Source of the DNA: Selaginella moellendorffii
Lineage: Eukaryota; Streptophyta; Lycopodiopsida; Selaginellales; Selaginellaceae
Assembly (NCBI RefSeq): GCF_000143415.4
Contig: NW_003314265.1
Span: 860,944-924,943, forward strand
DNA: 64,000 bases
Direction: 5' to 3'
The notes under the pieces were generated by a model. It worked only from the letters and a program-made list of their open reading frames with translations, did not search any database and was not told the origin of the DNA. Below, in pieces: positions 42,651-53,919 of the stretch (the stretch's first letter is position 1; each line of letters begins with the position of its first letter). Both the position numbers and the translations under genes were made by a program.

Positions 42651-43432
42651 AGGAAGTAGCATCATACCCACGGTGCCCCCAAAGTCCTTCACCTCGCATA
42701 TGGTAGCATGTTTGGTGACCTTGCCCTCAACACCAAGCGCGTCCCATAAATCATCGTCAAAGACCTCACCAGCTGCGACTCTCATCTCCGGGCGGAGCCT
42801 CCATGGCTCAAGTTTGCTTGTCATCTCTTGGAAGCGCTGTACAGCATCTCTGGAAAAAAGAGCCCAACCTTGCTATACCCCGGAGATCCACCACCACGCC
42901 ATCTGCGTCTTGCAGCTCCTTCACAGGATCACGTCCCCTGGCAGCACAAGCCGTCACCAGCTTCCTGACTGACAACGTCATTGGCATGCCTTTGTAGTCC
43001 TTGTAATCCACAATCCACTCCAGCGCATCGTACTCCAACAGCGCCCTGGACGGAACCGCGAGAAGAAGGTGGCCGGTGGATATCCGGTTCCGCCACATGG
43101 GCCCTTGAACATCAGTCCTCACAGCGCCGGCATCAACATCGTGATGGAGTTTTAGGACCTTAAATTTCGCCGGACGACAACTCCATCGCAGGCCAAGCTC
43201 GAACATGGAGATGCAGCCCAGGGCTTCGATGCTCTTGATCTGGCATGGCTTGAGCGGCTCCAGCGATGGTGGCATCTCGGGGTCGTAGAGAAAAGCCGGG
43301 TGGCTCCAAGAGCTCGGAGCAAAACTCCATATGAGCAAGCCACAGTGATTGGTAGAACGCTTTCAGGGGGATGTAGTCATTCAATCGGCAAGTGAATTCC
43401 CTTTTATAGCAGTCATCGCAGAAGAGAAGCAA
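42609..43432 (-). pseudogene. Unrecognised protein gene with two homopolymer frameshifts
   Basis: On the minus strand three consecutive open segments form one plausible protein if two single-base T insertions are allowed. One lies in TTTT near 43290 (EPPGF/LYDPEMPPSL) and one in TTTTTT near 42860 (IARLGSFF/SRDAVQRFQEM). Recognisable stretches include CDDCYKREFTCRLNDYIPLK, LLEYDALEWIVDYKDYKG, GVVVDLRGIARLG and EVFDDDLWDALGVEGKV. The stop is near 42609. I do not recognise a domain. It may be a lineage-specific gene now decayed, or two sequencing errors in homopolymers. It is divergent from NEMF. Confidence 0.45.
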
Positions 43433-43688
43433 GGAAGTGGTGTTGGCGTCGTAGACGAGATTGAGCGGAGGAGCTGTTGTGGCTTCGTTGGCGATTCTGC
43501 GAACAGATCGAGCGTTGGGTGCTGCTGCTGGGCAGAAAAGAATGTTAGCCGAGTGTCTACACTGCTCGAATTTGACTTACCTCGGTACAGCATTGACAAA
43601 ACCCTAAATCTTGAATATTCTAAACGAATCAAATTGACCCCTTAGTTATACGAGGCTTAGCTAGGGTTTCTCTCAGTGCACGAGCGCC

Positions 43689-46600
43689 ATGGTGAAGGGG
43701 CGGCTGAACGTCGCCGATGTGGCGGCGGAGGTGAAATGCCTGCGCTGTCTCATCGGAATGCGGTGCGCGAACGTGTACGATCTCACGCCGAAGGTAATCT
43801 TCCGTCGACAGGATCATCGGTTCATTTTCTCTCTCTCTCGCATTCCAGACGTATGTGATCAAGCTCGCCAAGAGCAGCGGCCTCACTAGTTCCGGAGAAG
43901 GCGAGAGAGCTCTCGTGCTGCTGGAGAGTGGCGTCCGATTGCATATGACCGAATTCTCCCGGTAAGAGATTTCATTCAAGCTTGGAGAGATTCGTGTCTT
44001 TCTCCTTTGCAGGGATAAGAGCGTTACACCTTCTGGATTTACTCTGAAGCTGAGAAAGCACATACGAACTAGAAGACTGGAGAATGTCCAACAGCTTGGT
44101 GTTGATCGGGTATGGTCACATTGAAAATTTCAAGTAATTCTCTATGATTCTTTCTAGGTGGTGGATTTCCAATTTGGCACTGGAGAACTCGCTCATCACA
44201 TCATCTTGGAGCTCTATGCTCAAGGCAACGTGCTACTCACTGATGCGGACTACAACGTTCTTACTTTACTTCGAAGTCACAGGCAAGCTTGTTATTTTTA
44301 TTTTTCTTTGCGAGACATTGTGCTATTACATTTTTCTTCCAGGGACGATTATAAAGGCATTGCTATGATGGCTCGTCATCGATATCCAGTCGAGAATTGT
44401 CGAACCTTTCAACGAACGACGATGCAAGACCTGATACGTGCTTTCTCTCCGGATGAGAAGAAGGCCGAACAGCAGGAAGCTCAGCAGACCCCGCAAGATG
44501 CACGCTTGCAGAAGAAAAAGGATGACGAGGGATTTACTTTGAAGTCGATCTTGCTAGACAGCTTTAGCTACGGACCAGCGGTGTTTGAGCACGTAATTCT
44601 GGACGCTGGCCTGCAACCAAATATGAAAGTTTGTGACGCTTCCAACAGGTCGATGGTATCTGAGAAGGATCTTCACTCGCTACTGGAAGCTATCAAAAGA
44701 TTCGAAGATTGGCTGGAAAGTGTGACGACAGGTGATTTTACGCCGGAAGGATATATCACGTTTCATCCAAACAAGACTGCCAAGAAGAAGAACGCAGAGT
44801 CCGCGGAAGAGAAGGTGGATATGCGTCTTACCTAATGGTCTGAAGTTGATTGTGGGCTTTTGCAGATGTTCGATGAGTTTTCTCCACTCCTATTGAAGCA
44901 GAGCGCTCACCGGGAGTATATAAAGTTCGACACTTTTGACGCGGCGCTGGATGAATTCTTCAGTAAGATTGAGGGCCAGCGACTGGACCAGCAGCGAAAG
45001 ACACAGGAGGATTCTGCCTTCTCAAAGCTTGAAAAAATTCGTGCTGATCAGGTACCGAACACTGCAATAAATTTTAAATGTTCTCAACTCGTAACTGGCA
45101 TGTAGAGAAGTCGAGTGGAATCTCTGAAACGTGAAGTTGATCAAGCAGTACACACAGCTGAGCTCATCGAATACAACCTGGCTGACGTCGATCTAGCCAT
45201 TGATGCGGTTCGTGCTGCGCTTGCAAATGGCATGGATTGGAAAGACTTGGGACGCATGATAAAAGAAGAAAGAAAAGCTGGCAACCCCGTAGCAGGACTC
45301 ATACACAGTCTGCAGCTGGAAAAGAACCACATAACATTACTCCTAAGCAATAATCTCGACGATATGGATGACGATGATAAAACAAAACCCGCGGATAAGG
45401 TATGGCTTCAGCAAATCTTATGGTTGTTTGATATGTAATTTTGCAGGTGGAAGTTGATCTTTCTCTCTCAGCTCATGCAAACGCGAGGAAGTGGTTTGAC
45501 ATGAAAAAGAAGCAAGCGCTTAAGCAGGAAAAGACTGTTGCAGCACATGAAAAAGCCTTCAAAGCTGCAGAGAGAAAGACGCAGCAACAATTATCCCAGG
45601 TGCCAGACTTGCTATCGTAATTTGTGCTGATTTGAAGTTCTTTCACAGGCGAAGGCTGTTGCAACTATTTCGCACTTGCGAAAAGTCCACTGGTTCGAGA
45701 AGTTTAACTGGTTCATAAGCAGTGAGAACTATCTTATCATCAGTGGACGAGACGCTCAACAGAACGAACAAATTGTCAAGCGCTACATGAAGAAAGGCGA
45801 TTTGTACGTAGTATGAAGTTGATTTCGTGTGTTTCATGTTATGCTTCTGGACCTGCAGGTATGTTCACGCCGATTTGCATGGTGCATCAAGTACTCTAAT
45901 CAAGAATCATAATCCTTCTCAACCTGTGTCGCCTTTAACAATCAACCAGGCTGGATGTTTTACGGTAACGAGCTGTTTGTTTATCTTTCGCAATGCAGTT
46001 CCTTCGCTTTTTTTGTTTTTTTTTTTTTTTTGTTTTGACAGGTTTGTCGCAGTCAAGCATGGGATTCCAAGATCATTACAAGTGCTTGGTGGGTATATGA
46101 TCATCAAGTGAGCAAGACGGCCCCGACGGGTGAATATCTCACGGTTGGAAGTTTCATGATACGAGGAAAGAAGAATTTTCTTCCACCGTATCCACTTGTC
46201 ATGGGGTTTGGACTCTTTTTCAGGCTTGATGAAAGCTCCATCCCTGCTCACTTTAACGAGAGGAGAATTAGAGCTGAAGGGGACAACGAAGAACCAGAAG
46301 CAGAGATTCAGGACGATGAGGAGATTGACGACGCTAGTGTAGAGGATAGTCAGGACAAAGTTCACGAGAGAAAAGAAAGCGGTGATGGTGGAAGCACGAT
46401 AGAGAAAGCTAGTGTGACGGAAGCAGAGGAAGCTAGATCGGAGGAAGCGGAATCAGAGGAAGCAAGAGCACCGGAAACAGAGAACGCAGCAATGGATGAG
46501 CAGGAGGAACAGGCTCCGCAATCCGACTCAGATATCGATAGCTTGCTTGATAAGGCGCTAGAGCTCAAGTCCGTTCTTCCGTCTCAGGTAGATACGAATA

Positions 46601-47630
46601 AGTACGGACTGGGTGAAGTTCAAACAGAAGACCAAGTTGATGACGCTGATCAAGAGACAAAGGTAGCCAGGGAGAAGCCGTACATATCAAAAGCAGAGCG
46701 AAGGAAGTTGAAGAAAGGTGGAAACACTCAGGAAGTGGCCCAGGAAAATGAGAAAGATGGCATAGAGGAGGGTAGTTCAGGAGCCAAGCCCAGTGAAGGG
46801 AGCAACAAGCAGGTCCGCGGGAAGAAGGGAAAGCTGAAGAAACTCAAGAAGTATGCCGAGCAAGATGACGAGGAACGGGAGCTGAGAATGTCCCTACTTT
46901 CTGTAAGTTTTTCTCTTTTGATTTTGTTCTTCCTGGAACTGACTTGAAACGTAATTACAAACAGTCTGCAGGACGAGAGAAACCATCAGCCAAGGAGCAA
47001 CCAGAAAAACCGAGCGTGAAGAATGAAGGTTCGTCTTGTACTCTAATTTTTGTCCTTGAGTTTGCAAGCTTTACAGACGCAGCAAAGAAACCCGTCATTT
47101 GCTACACCTGCAAGAAAAGTGGACATGTTGCATCCGAGTGCCCGGACTCGAAGCAAACTGAAAGCGAAATTGCGGCGATCAATGCCGAGGAGAACATTGT
47201 GGATCTGGACGAGGAAGAAAGGGAGAAGCTAACGGAGCTGGACGCTCTGACTGGAAGGCCCCTCCCGAACGACATCCTGCTCTACGCGGTACCGGTGTGC
47301 GGGCCTTACAGTGCTCTCCAGAGCTACAAGTACCACGTAAAGATCACACCAGGGCCTTCGAAGAAAGGCAAAGGTAAATAGTTACGTGGCTTTCTTTCGC
47401 TTGGTGTCATTCGTTTGCTGCTTCCAGGAGCGAAAATGGCTATGGACGCTTTCATTCGTTCGTCGGACGTGCTTCCGAGAGAGAAGGAATTGATGAAAGC
47501 GGTGGCGGAGTCGGATCTGGTAGCGTGCATGATTGGAAATGTGAAGGTGAGCGCTCCGGGACTGGCGAAGCTAAAGCAGAGCCAGAAGAGCAGCAAGAAG
47601 AAAGCCGCGGTGAAGAAAGATAAAGCTTGA
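43689..47630 (+). CDS. NEMF: NEMF/Rqc2 homologue (ribosome quality control)
   Basis: Binds the 60S subunit carrying a stalled nascent chain, recruits the Listerin ligase and can direct C-terminal tailing. Many exons; the first is 43689-43793, starting [19 protein letters not shown]. The NFACT-N domain includes TFKL-type and [20 protein letters not shown], with the conserved Asp-Arg pair. Coiled-coil exons follow at 44860-45660. The NFACT-R domain starts near 45860 with [16 protein letters not shown] and [20 protein letters not shown]. Then come an acidic/basic linker, a CCHC knuckle [14 protein letters not shown], and the NFACT-C domain ([38 protein letters not shown]), ending [10 protein letters not shown]. 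The 3' end (46855-47717) was duplicated to 53075-53900. Confidence 0.92.
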
Positions 47631-50128
47631 AGACAATTGTAAAGGTACTCTACGACGATTTTCTTCGTTGTTTTTCCCCATGCGTGATAGTTCTAGCTAA
47701 CGTGATCTTTGCAATGTTAGTATGTGCCTAGAAGGTATTTGAGGGTAGAAACAACCGAGGAACGCAAATACAAAAAGGTGGCAAAGAGGTTTGAGAAAAT
47801 GTCGAGGCTCCTGGCTGCGTGCATTCTAGCTGCTCGGTATCCCACATCCCAGCCTGGTTGCGAAGCCTGCAAACGAAGCTAACACCCTGTACAAGGAGCT
47901 GAAAGCCTTCTCACAGATGTGACGAGCCCGGGCGGTTGCCAAGAAGAAAGCATGAGCCGCTGGTGTATGTGAGGAGCTGCTACAACAAAATCCTCGACTT
48001 AATCTGTGCGCACAGTGAGACGTCAGAGGTAGCTTCTGTGGTTGCGCTGGGCACGCTCGATATCAGTGTTGACATGGTTCATATCATCATCTCATGATAA
48101 TATTAATTACATAGTGTGTCCTCATTATATAATTGGTTATCAGTTTTGATAACCTCTGGTTGATTTTATGATCAAGAGAATTGCCCAGGTCTCTACACAT
48201 TCTGTCTCCATCGCCACTAGTCCTTATCTCACATTGATTAGTGTATGTGCATCCACCTTTGTAGCCACCCTCACATCCCATACTTCATCTATATGAGTAA
48301 GAGATTGTTCAAAAGAATGGTATGGCATTTTTTATGCCTCTACTACCACTCCTGCACTGTCAAACACTTTACATCTAGCCTGGATTATAGTAGTGATGGT
48401 CTCTTTTTGTTCCACAACCCACGTCACAAGACAAGACCTTAACTACATGAGGTGTGTGAAGCATACATCCATGTTTGAACTGTGGTACTTGCTAGGGAGT
48501 GCTTAAAGCAACAATTTGGAACAATAAATTGTGTGTTAAATGTTAGTATGCAACATTTGTGGCATATCCAATGATCAATACAACTTTTATGACTCAATTT
48601 GTGTTTTTGTAAATTCACCTATCTACTCCTATTAACTATGCAGAATTTAAAGAGGGCTGATTTGCCTGTTATAATTGAATTATAATTAAAAAAAAACCAA
48701 AAATTTAGAATCTTGACAAGATCTATTTATTGGATTTTACTGAAAATAAAAATCCACGCATCTAAATTATGCTCAATTTATAATTTTTATAATATTAAAG
48801 GTTCTTCATACACATCCACGTGTATTGCTATTAGCAAGTAAGAATAAATGTTTTGAAAGGTAAAATTGTGGTTATATATATTATGTTAGAAACATGAACA
48901 ATATTTATACTAGTGAAGAGTATCCCTCTATGCAAAGAAGTGACAACCAATACAAGAAACGAACTCCCACCGTAGATTGCATGATGTATATGATGCCATA
49001 AGGCTACATAGTTTGTTGCATCTTAAATCTGGAGTATCAGCCCATGAGAAGAAGCCATAACTCTCATCATGTGGATGCAAGTAACAAGATACCCACTGCC
49101 AGGGTTCTTCTCAAAATGTGAGACATAAAATTGCATTTCCCCACTGCCACATGCACATATTTTCATTTTGTGTATTGCCATAGGTTGCTTGAGCTTACAT
49201 TCATCACCATGATTTGGAGGAGGAGGATGCAATGGTGATGACTTGCACTTAGAGATTTTAATCTCTAAGGCTTATATTGAGATGGTAAATTCATCCATGA
49301 TAAGCATTAAAAATGGACTTTATGAAATTTGCACTACAACTTATATATAGAATCCATTTCCTATATTTTTTTAGGTTTAAAAGCTCATAGATGGTCAAGA
49401 CTATAGTGGACACACTATATGACATAGTGCAAGTGGAGGTGAAGGCAGAAGCTCTAAACTCACTGATCGACACTCCACATGGTGCTCAAGGATTTTTGTG
49501 ATGACATTCAGATTATATAGGTGGAGGTTGCATACAAAGCTTTTTATGAGCATGAGATTCCATATTATGAGTAAGCTATGCTACATAGAACTTGCTTGTT
49601 AGTGACTTTGCATCGCAATTAAAGTTTTTCTTTCACCATTTTGCATAAAGACTCCTCCTTCATCTCTTAGCCTTGCACCTCCTTGTATGGAGGTGCCTCC
49701 TCTATTTCCTCATGTGGAAGCACTTCCTTTATCTTTCTATGTTGCACCTCCTCACATGGAGGTATATCCTCCATCTTTTTCCTCGTCTGAAGGCACCTCC
49801 TCCATCTTGTAATATGACACCTCTTGGCCTCTTATAATCATGGTTCTGATGCATTGAAATATATAAATATCTAGGTTGAAAGTTTCTACTAGATTATGTT
49901 ATTTAAAAAAGATAAAGTTCATGAGAACCTATCTTTCTTTTTACTTTTACAATTTTCATATTTTGATTTTCTTGCAATCCATTAAAAAAACCTTGGTAAA
50001 AGTATATATGCTATCATATTGATCATTGCCATTGTTTCCACTGAAAACTAGAAAATAAATGAGGTTAGAATTACAATCTTTTAAAATAACAAAAAGGGCA
50101 TTCTTTTTCACTTAATTTATTTTACTCT
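47631..50128. other. Intergenic, mostly AT-rich
   Basis: 47720-48080 is GC-normal with short open pieces (for example EERKYKKVAKRFEKMSRLLA) that may be a remnant of an unknown gene. 48080-50128 is AT-rich with no recognised gene. Confidence 0.45.
49676..49764. repeat. Repeated CACCTCC-GGAGGTG hairpins
   Basis: Two inverted repeats, CACCTCC-6-GGAGGTG (49676-49695) and CACCTCC-6-GGAGGTA (49745-49764), stand in a wider run of cctcc-rich repeats (49640-49830). Confidence 0.7.
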
Positions 50129-50332
50129 ATTACTGCAGAACAAGCTTTGAAATCAATGTATTTCAAAGTGAAACCTCAAGATATCGAAAAGAAAAAGGTG
50201 GTGGTACCTGTTGTCAAAGAAGAAAAGGAAGAAGAAAAGGTGGTGCCGAAGAGTATTGATCTTTTCAAAGAATTCACGGAAGAACTAATGATGGTGGGTC
50301 TTTTCATAATGTTGGCCATACATATATTTTAG
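50129..50332 (+). pseudogene. 3' fragment of the atypical kinase gene
   Basis: Encodes only the end of the kinase at 58235: EQALKSMYFKVKPQDIEKKK, the VVVPVVKEEKEEEKVVPKSI linker, and a shortened membrane tail ending LAIHIF. Everything upstream is missing and replaced by AT-rich DNA. Confidence 0.88.
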
Positions 50333-50406
50333 TTTATATACAACATAAAGGTGGCAAATACTTAACCATGTAACGACAAAACTATTTTATTATCTAAATG
50401 CTCCGG

Positions 50407-52207
50407 CTAGTTGTAACAAGTAAATTGGCGCCTAATGTAGACAATCTCTTCGAGCATGTCTTGGTACGTGAATGGCCTCACGGCGGCCTTCAATCCAGTC
50501 CCTGGCTCGAAGTTCCAGTTCTTGCTCTCATCCCTGTCATCGTCGAGCTGATCGAAGTGGTGGAAATAGAGCTCTCGCGGGTAGCGTCGCAGCGCAGCAT
50601 AGCTCGGGGTCACCTCCCGGTAGAAATCGCGCTGCCAGGACGTGAGGTTTCTCTTCCGCAGTGGATGGGGCTTGCCACCAAAGTAGCTCTCCTTCATCCT
50701 CCTCTTCCTCTTCTTTCGCATCCCCACTTCTTCCTCGTTGCCCTGTTTAGCCGCAATTCCACTTCCTTCTTCTAGAATACGATGATCTCCTCCTGGTTCT
50801 TCTTCCTCTTCCTGGGACTCGAAGCTTTCGAGCTGCTCTTCGTCGTATTTTCTAAGCTGTGCCAGCGCTTCACCCAGATCAAGCTCTTGATCACCAGCTT
50901 CTTCACTAGCAATATCATCGTCTTCGTCATCACGACCATCTTCTTCTTCTTCGTCATCGCCACCTTCCTCGTCTTCGTCATCGCCACCATCTTCGTCTTC
51001 TTCATTTTCATCTCCATCTTCACTACCATGATCTTGCTCGCCATCCTCGTCTTTGCCTTCCTCCTCATCTTCATCATCCCACACACTCTCGTCACTCGCA
51101 AACTCAACCTTTCGCCCCGTGGCCTCGGCCTCGGCCTCCTTCCGCCGCCACTCCTTGGTAAACGGATGAAGGAACTGCACGGGCTGGCCATTCATCATAT
51201 GCTCCAGCACCAGCGATCTCCTCTCTTCATCCAGCCCCACCCACGCCGCCACAATCTCCGCCTCGCTCGCGCTCACCTCCACGCCCAGCCTCTCGCACAG
51301 CCGGTAGTAGAAGCTCTTCTTTCTCCTCTCTTCCACGTCCTCGCCCTCGATCCCATCCAGCTCCGTCTCGGGATTGAGAAGCTCGAACAGCCCACGCATG
51401 TAATCCTCCTGCGGCTCATATCTACGCAACAAAACGATCAGACAATCGATCGCCAAGAACAAGAGCTCGAGGGTAGTACCTCATCTGATACTCCGGCCTC
51501 TTCACCCAGATCAAATCCGGCCGGCACCACGACACACACCTCGTCACCCCGTGCCGCGCCCGAAGATCCACCCTCTCGCCAACGTCCCACTTATCGAGCT
51601 TGGCATCGCCAGACTCCACAACGACGTGCGCCGCCAGCGTCCACGTCTTCCACGGCGGCTGCCATCGCCGCGGCTTGCTCGTCCCCCTCACGAACACGTA
51701 GAAAAAATGCATCTTGGCCGAGTCCATCATGTCGAGCTTCTTGTCGAAGATCCGGCACTGCTGGAACTTGTGCATCTCCTCCATCTCCTCGTCGTCCCGG
51801 ACCGACGAGTAGAGGAACACCATGTCCTTGTCGTGTACGGACCCAAACTTGGGCTCGCCGAAGATCATCCCGCGGTGGCGGTATGGCCCGTAAGCTCCAT
51901 ACTTGTAGTAGTCGTCGTTGTAGACGATGTCCGCCTCGGCCAGGACCTTGTCGATCACCTCCGGCGATGGACCCAAGTCCTTGGGCTTCCTGGGACCGTC
52001 GAAGCGTCCCCCGGGACTCACCCTCTTCTTCTTCCCGGCGCTCACACTCACGTCTCTTGGAGTTGCTCTTTGGGTGATCGAGGTGAGGGAGATTGAGCTT
52101 ACCCGAGTGATGGGAGGGATAAATGGAGCTGGATTGGCGCTGTGAGAGCTCCTGAGCTCTTGGCCTACGCAGGGGCTGCCGTTTTGGAGGAGAATGCAAG
52201 AGGACAT
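50407..52207 (-). CDS. PAP8/pTAC6-like plastid transcription protein, intact copy
   Basis: Two exons, 52207-51480 and 51421-50407, give 580 residues. The start MSSCILLQNGSP begins a Ser/Thr-rich plastid transit-like region. The conserved core matches pTAC6/PAP8, a subunit associated with the plastid-encoded RNA polymerase: IVYNDDYYKYGAYGPYRHRG, KMHFFYVFVRGTSKPRRW, PDLIWVKRPEYQMRYEPQED and HPFTKEWRRKEAE. After the core comes a long Asp/Glu tract, then a basic and aromatic C-terminal part (NLTSWQRDFYREVTPSY, PFTYQDMLEEIVYIRRQF). Arabidopsis pTAC6 is, from memory, about 330 residues, so roughly 250 are extra. A Lys-rich KKKR near the N-terminus could allow nuclear import as known for PAP8 (inference). 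A frameshifted twin is at 56381. Confidence 0.8.
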
Positions 52208-52424
52208 TGCCGAGCCCTAGAAACAGAGTATGCCAGGGGAAGGGAGAAGGAAGGCCAATTCGCAACCGATTCGACAAATTCTCGATGCTAGGGGATGGAA
52301 CGGGAAGAGATCTGGGAGCCCAACTCTCTGGATCTCGAGAAAGTTCGTGCGCGAGAGAGAATTTTACTGTAGAATCTCTTAAGAACGAGAAGAAAAGCGA
52401 TTGGGATTTCTTTTTGCCCTGTGA

Positions 52425-53038
52425 ATGGCAAGATTTGGATCCACTGTATTCTTCCGAGGTTGTTCTTCATCGGCATTTGCATCGGCCCTTAAGAATTGCA
52501 CCGAAGTGTCCGAGGGTACTCTTGAAGAGGAGAAGGAACAAGGTGCACGACGACATCTTGGTGGAGTATGGCCATCAGCCTGGCGGTGGCAACAGCGGAG
52601 CCAGCAGGAGCACCTCATTAATATTCCTCCGACCAAATCGTTTCTGCCGGCTTGGATAGATCCACCTATGTTGGAAATCACGTCTTGGAAATGTATGGCA
52701 GGCTTGGAAGCGTGGAAGAAGCCCAAGAAGCGTTTGAGAAAGTGTTCGAGAAGAACCACATTTCATGGACACTCCTAATTGCGGCACTTGCCCAGAACGG
52801 GCATTGCAAGGACGCACTTGCAACCTTCAAGAAAAAGGATCTGGAGGGTGTCAAGCCGAAGAGGCTCGCGTTCCTGCGAGTGATCGGAGCTTGCTGCGAC
52901 GCCAGAGACGCATCCGAGGGCAGAAAAATCCATGCACGGGTTCTGGAAGACGCTGTTCTGGCGAGTGATATGTTTTTGAGCGCGGCACTCATCAACATGT
53001 ATGGGAAGTGTGGCTGCCTGGACGAGGCCGAGATGGTG
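52425..53038 (+). pseudogene. 5' fragment of the large PPR gene
   Basis: Matches the first part of the PPR gene at 56163-55651: MARFGSTVFFRGCSSSAFAS, then, after a disrupted stretch, YVGNHVLEMYGRLGSVEEAQ to MYGKCGCLDEAEMV. At 52517-52634 about 118 bp of unrelated sequence replaces 17 bp. At 53038 homology ends, and after about 36 bp the NEMF fragment begins. Confidence 0.9.
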
Positions 53039-53074
53039 GTCCGCTGGCAGAAAGGAAAGGAAATCTCTTCCACG

Positions 53075-53900
53075 AGAAGTATGCCGAGCAAGATGACGGC
53101 CCTACTTTCTGTAAGTTTTTCTCTTTTGATTTTGTTCTTCCTGGAACTGACTTGAAACGTAATTACAAACAGTCTGCAGGACGAGAGAAACCATCAGCCA
53201 AGGAGCGTGAAGAACGAAGGTTCGTCTTGTACTCTAATTTTCGTCCTTGAAGTTTGTAAGCTTTACAGACGCAGCAAAGAAACCGGTGATTTGCTACACC
53301 TGCAACAAAAGTGGACATGTTGCATCCGAGTGCCCGGACTCGAAGCAAGCGAAATTGCAGCGATCAATGCCGAGGAGAACATTGTGGATCTGGGCGAGGA
53401 AGAAAGGGAGAAGCTAACGGAGCTGGACGCTCTGACTGGAAGGTCCTTCCCGAACGACATCCTGCTCTACGCGGTACCGGTGTGCGGGTACAGTGCTCTC
53501 CAGAACTACAAGTACCACGTAAAGATCACACCAGGGCCTTCGAAGAAAGGCAAAGGTAAGTAGTGGTTTTCTTTCGCTTGGTTTCACTCGTTTGCTGCTT
53601 CCAGGAGCGAAAATGGCTATGGACGCTTTCATTCGCTCGTCGGACGTGCTTCCGAGAGAGAAAGAATTGATGAAAGCGGTGGCGGAGTCGGATCTGGTAG
53701 CGTGCATGATTGGAAATGTGAAGGTGAGCGCTCCGGGACTGGCGAAGCTAAAGCAGAGCCAGAAGAGCAGCAAGAAGAAAGCCGCGGTGAAGAAAGATAA
53801 AGCTTGGTAGACAATTGTAAAGGTACTATAGGACCATTTTCTTCGTTGTTTTCCCCCATGCATCCGTGATAGTTCTAGCCAACGTGATCTTTGCAATGTT
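53075..53900 (+). pseudogene. Duplicated 3' end of NEMF
   Basis: Matches NEMF 46855-47717 including introns (gtaagtttttctcttttgat), so it arose by DNA duplication, not retroposition. It keeps the CCHC knuckle ([14 protein letters not shown]) and NFACT-C segments but has small deletions ([10 protein letters not shown] shortened, GPYSALQ to GYSALQ, stop shifted by one codon). It lacks all upstream domains. Confidence 0.92.
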
Positions 53901-53919
53901 TGGAGAAATATTGAGACAG

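Larger units (their letters stand above)
50129..53038. repeat. Inverted duplication, left arm
   Basis: Reverse-complement homologue of 55651-58478. It contains a kinase 3' fragment, the intact PAP8-like gene and a PPR 5' fragment. The outer edge lies just before ttactgcagaacaagc, the inner edge at gagatggtg. Confidence 0.92.

Noticed and set aside
50782-52077. 431-codon plus-strand frame opposite the PAP8-like gene, and its mirror at 56511-57929
   Set aside because: Antisense shadows of the acidic tract (poly Ile/Phe/Val) and GC-rich exon 1; the sense strand matches a known family.
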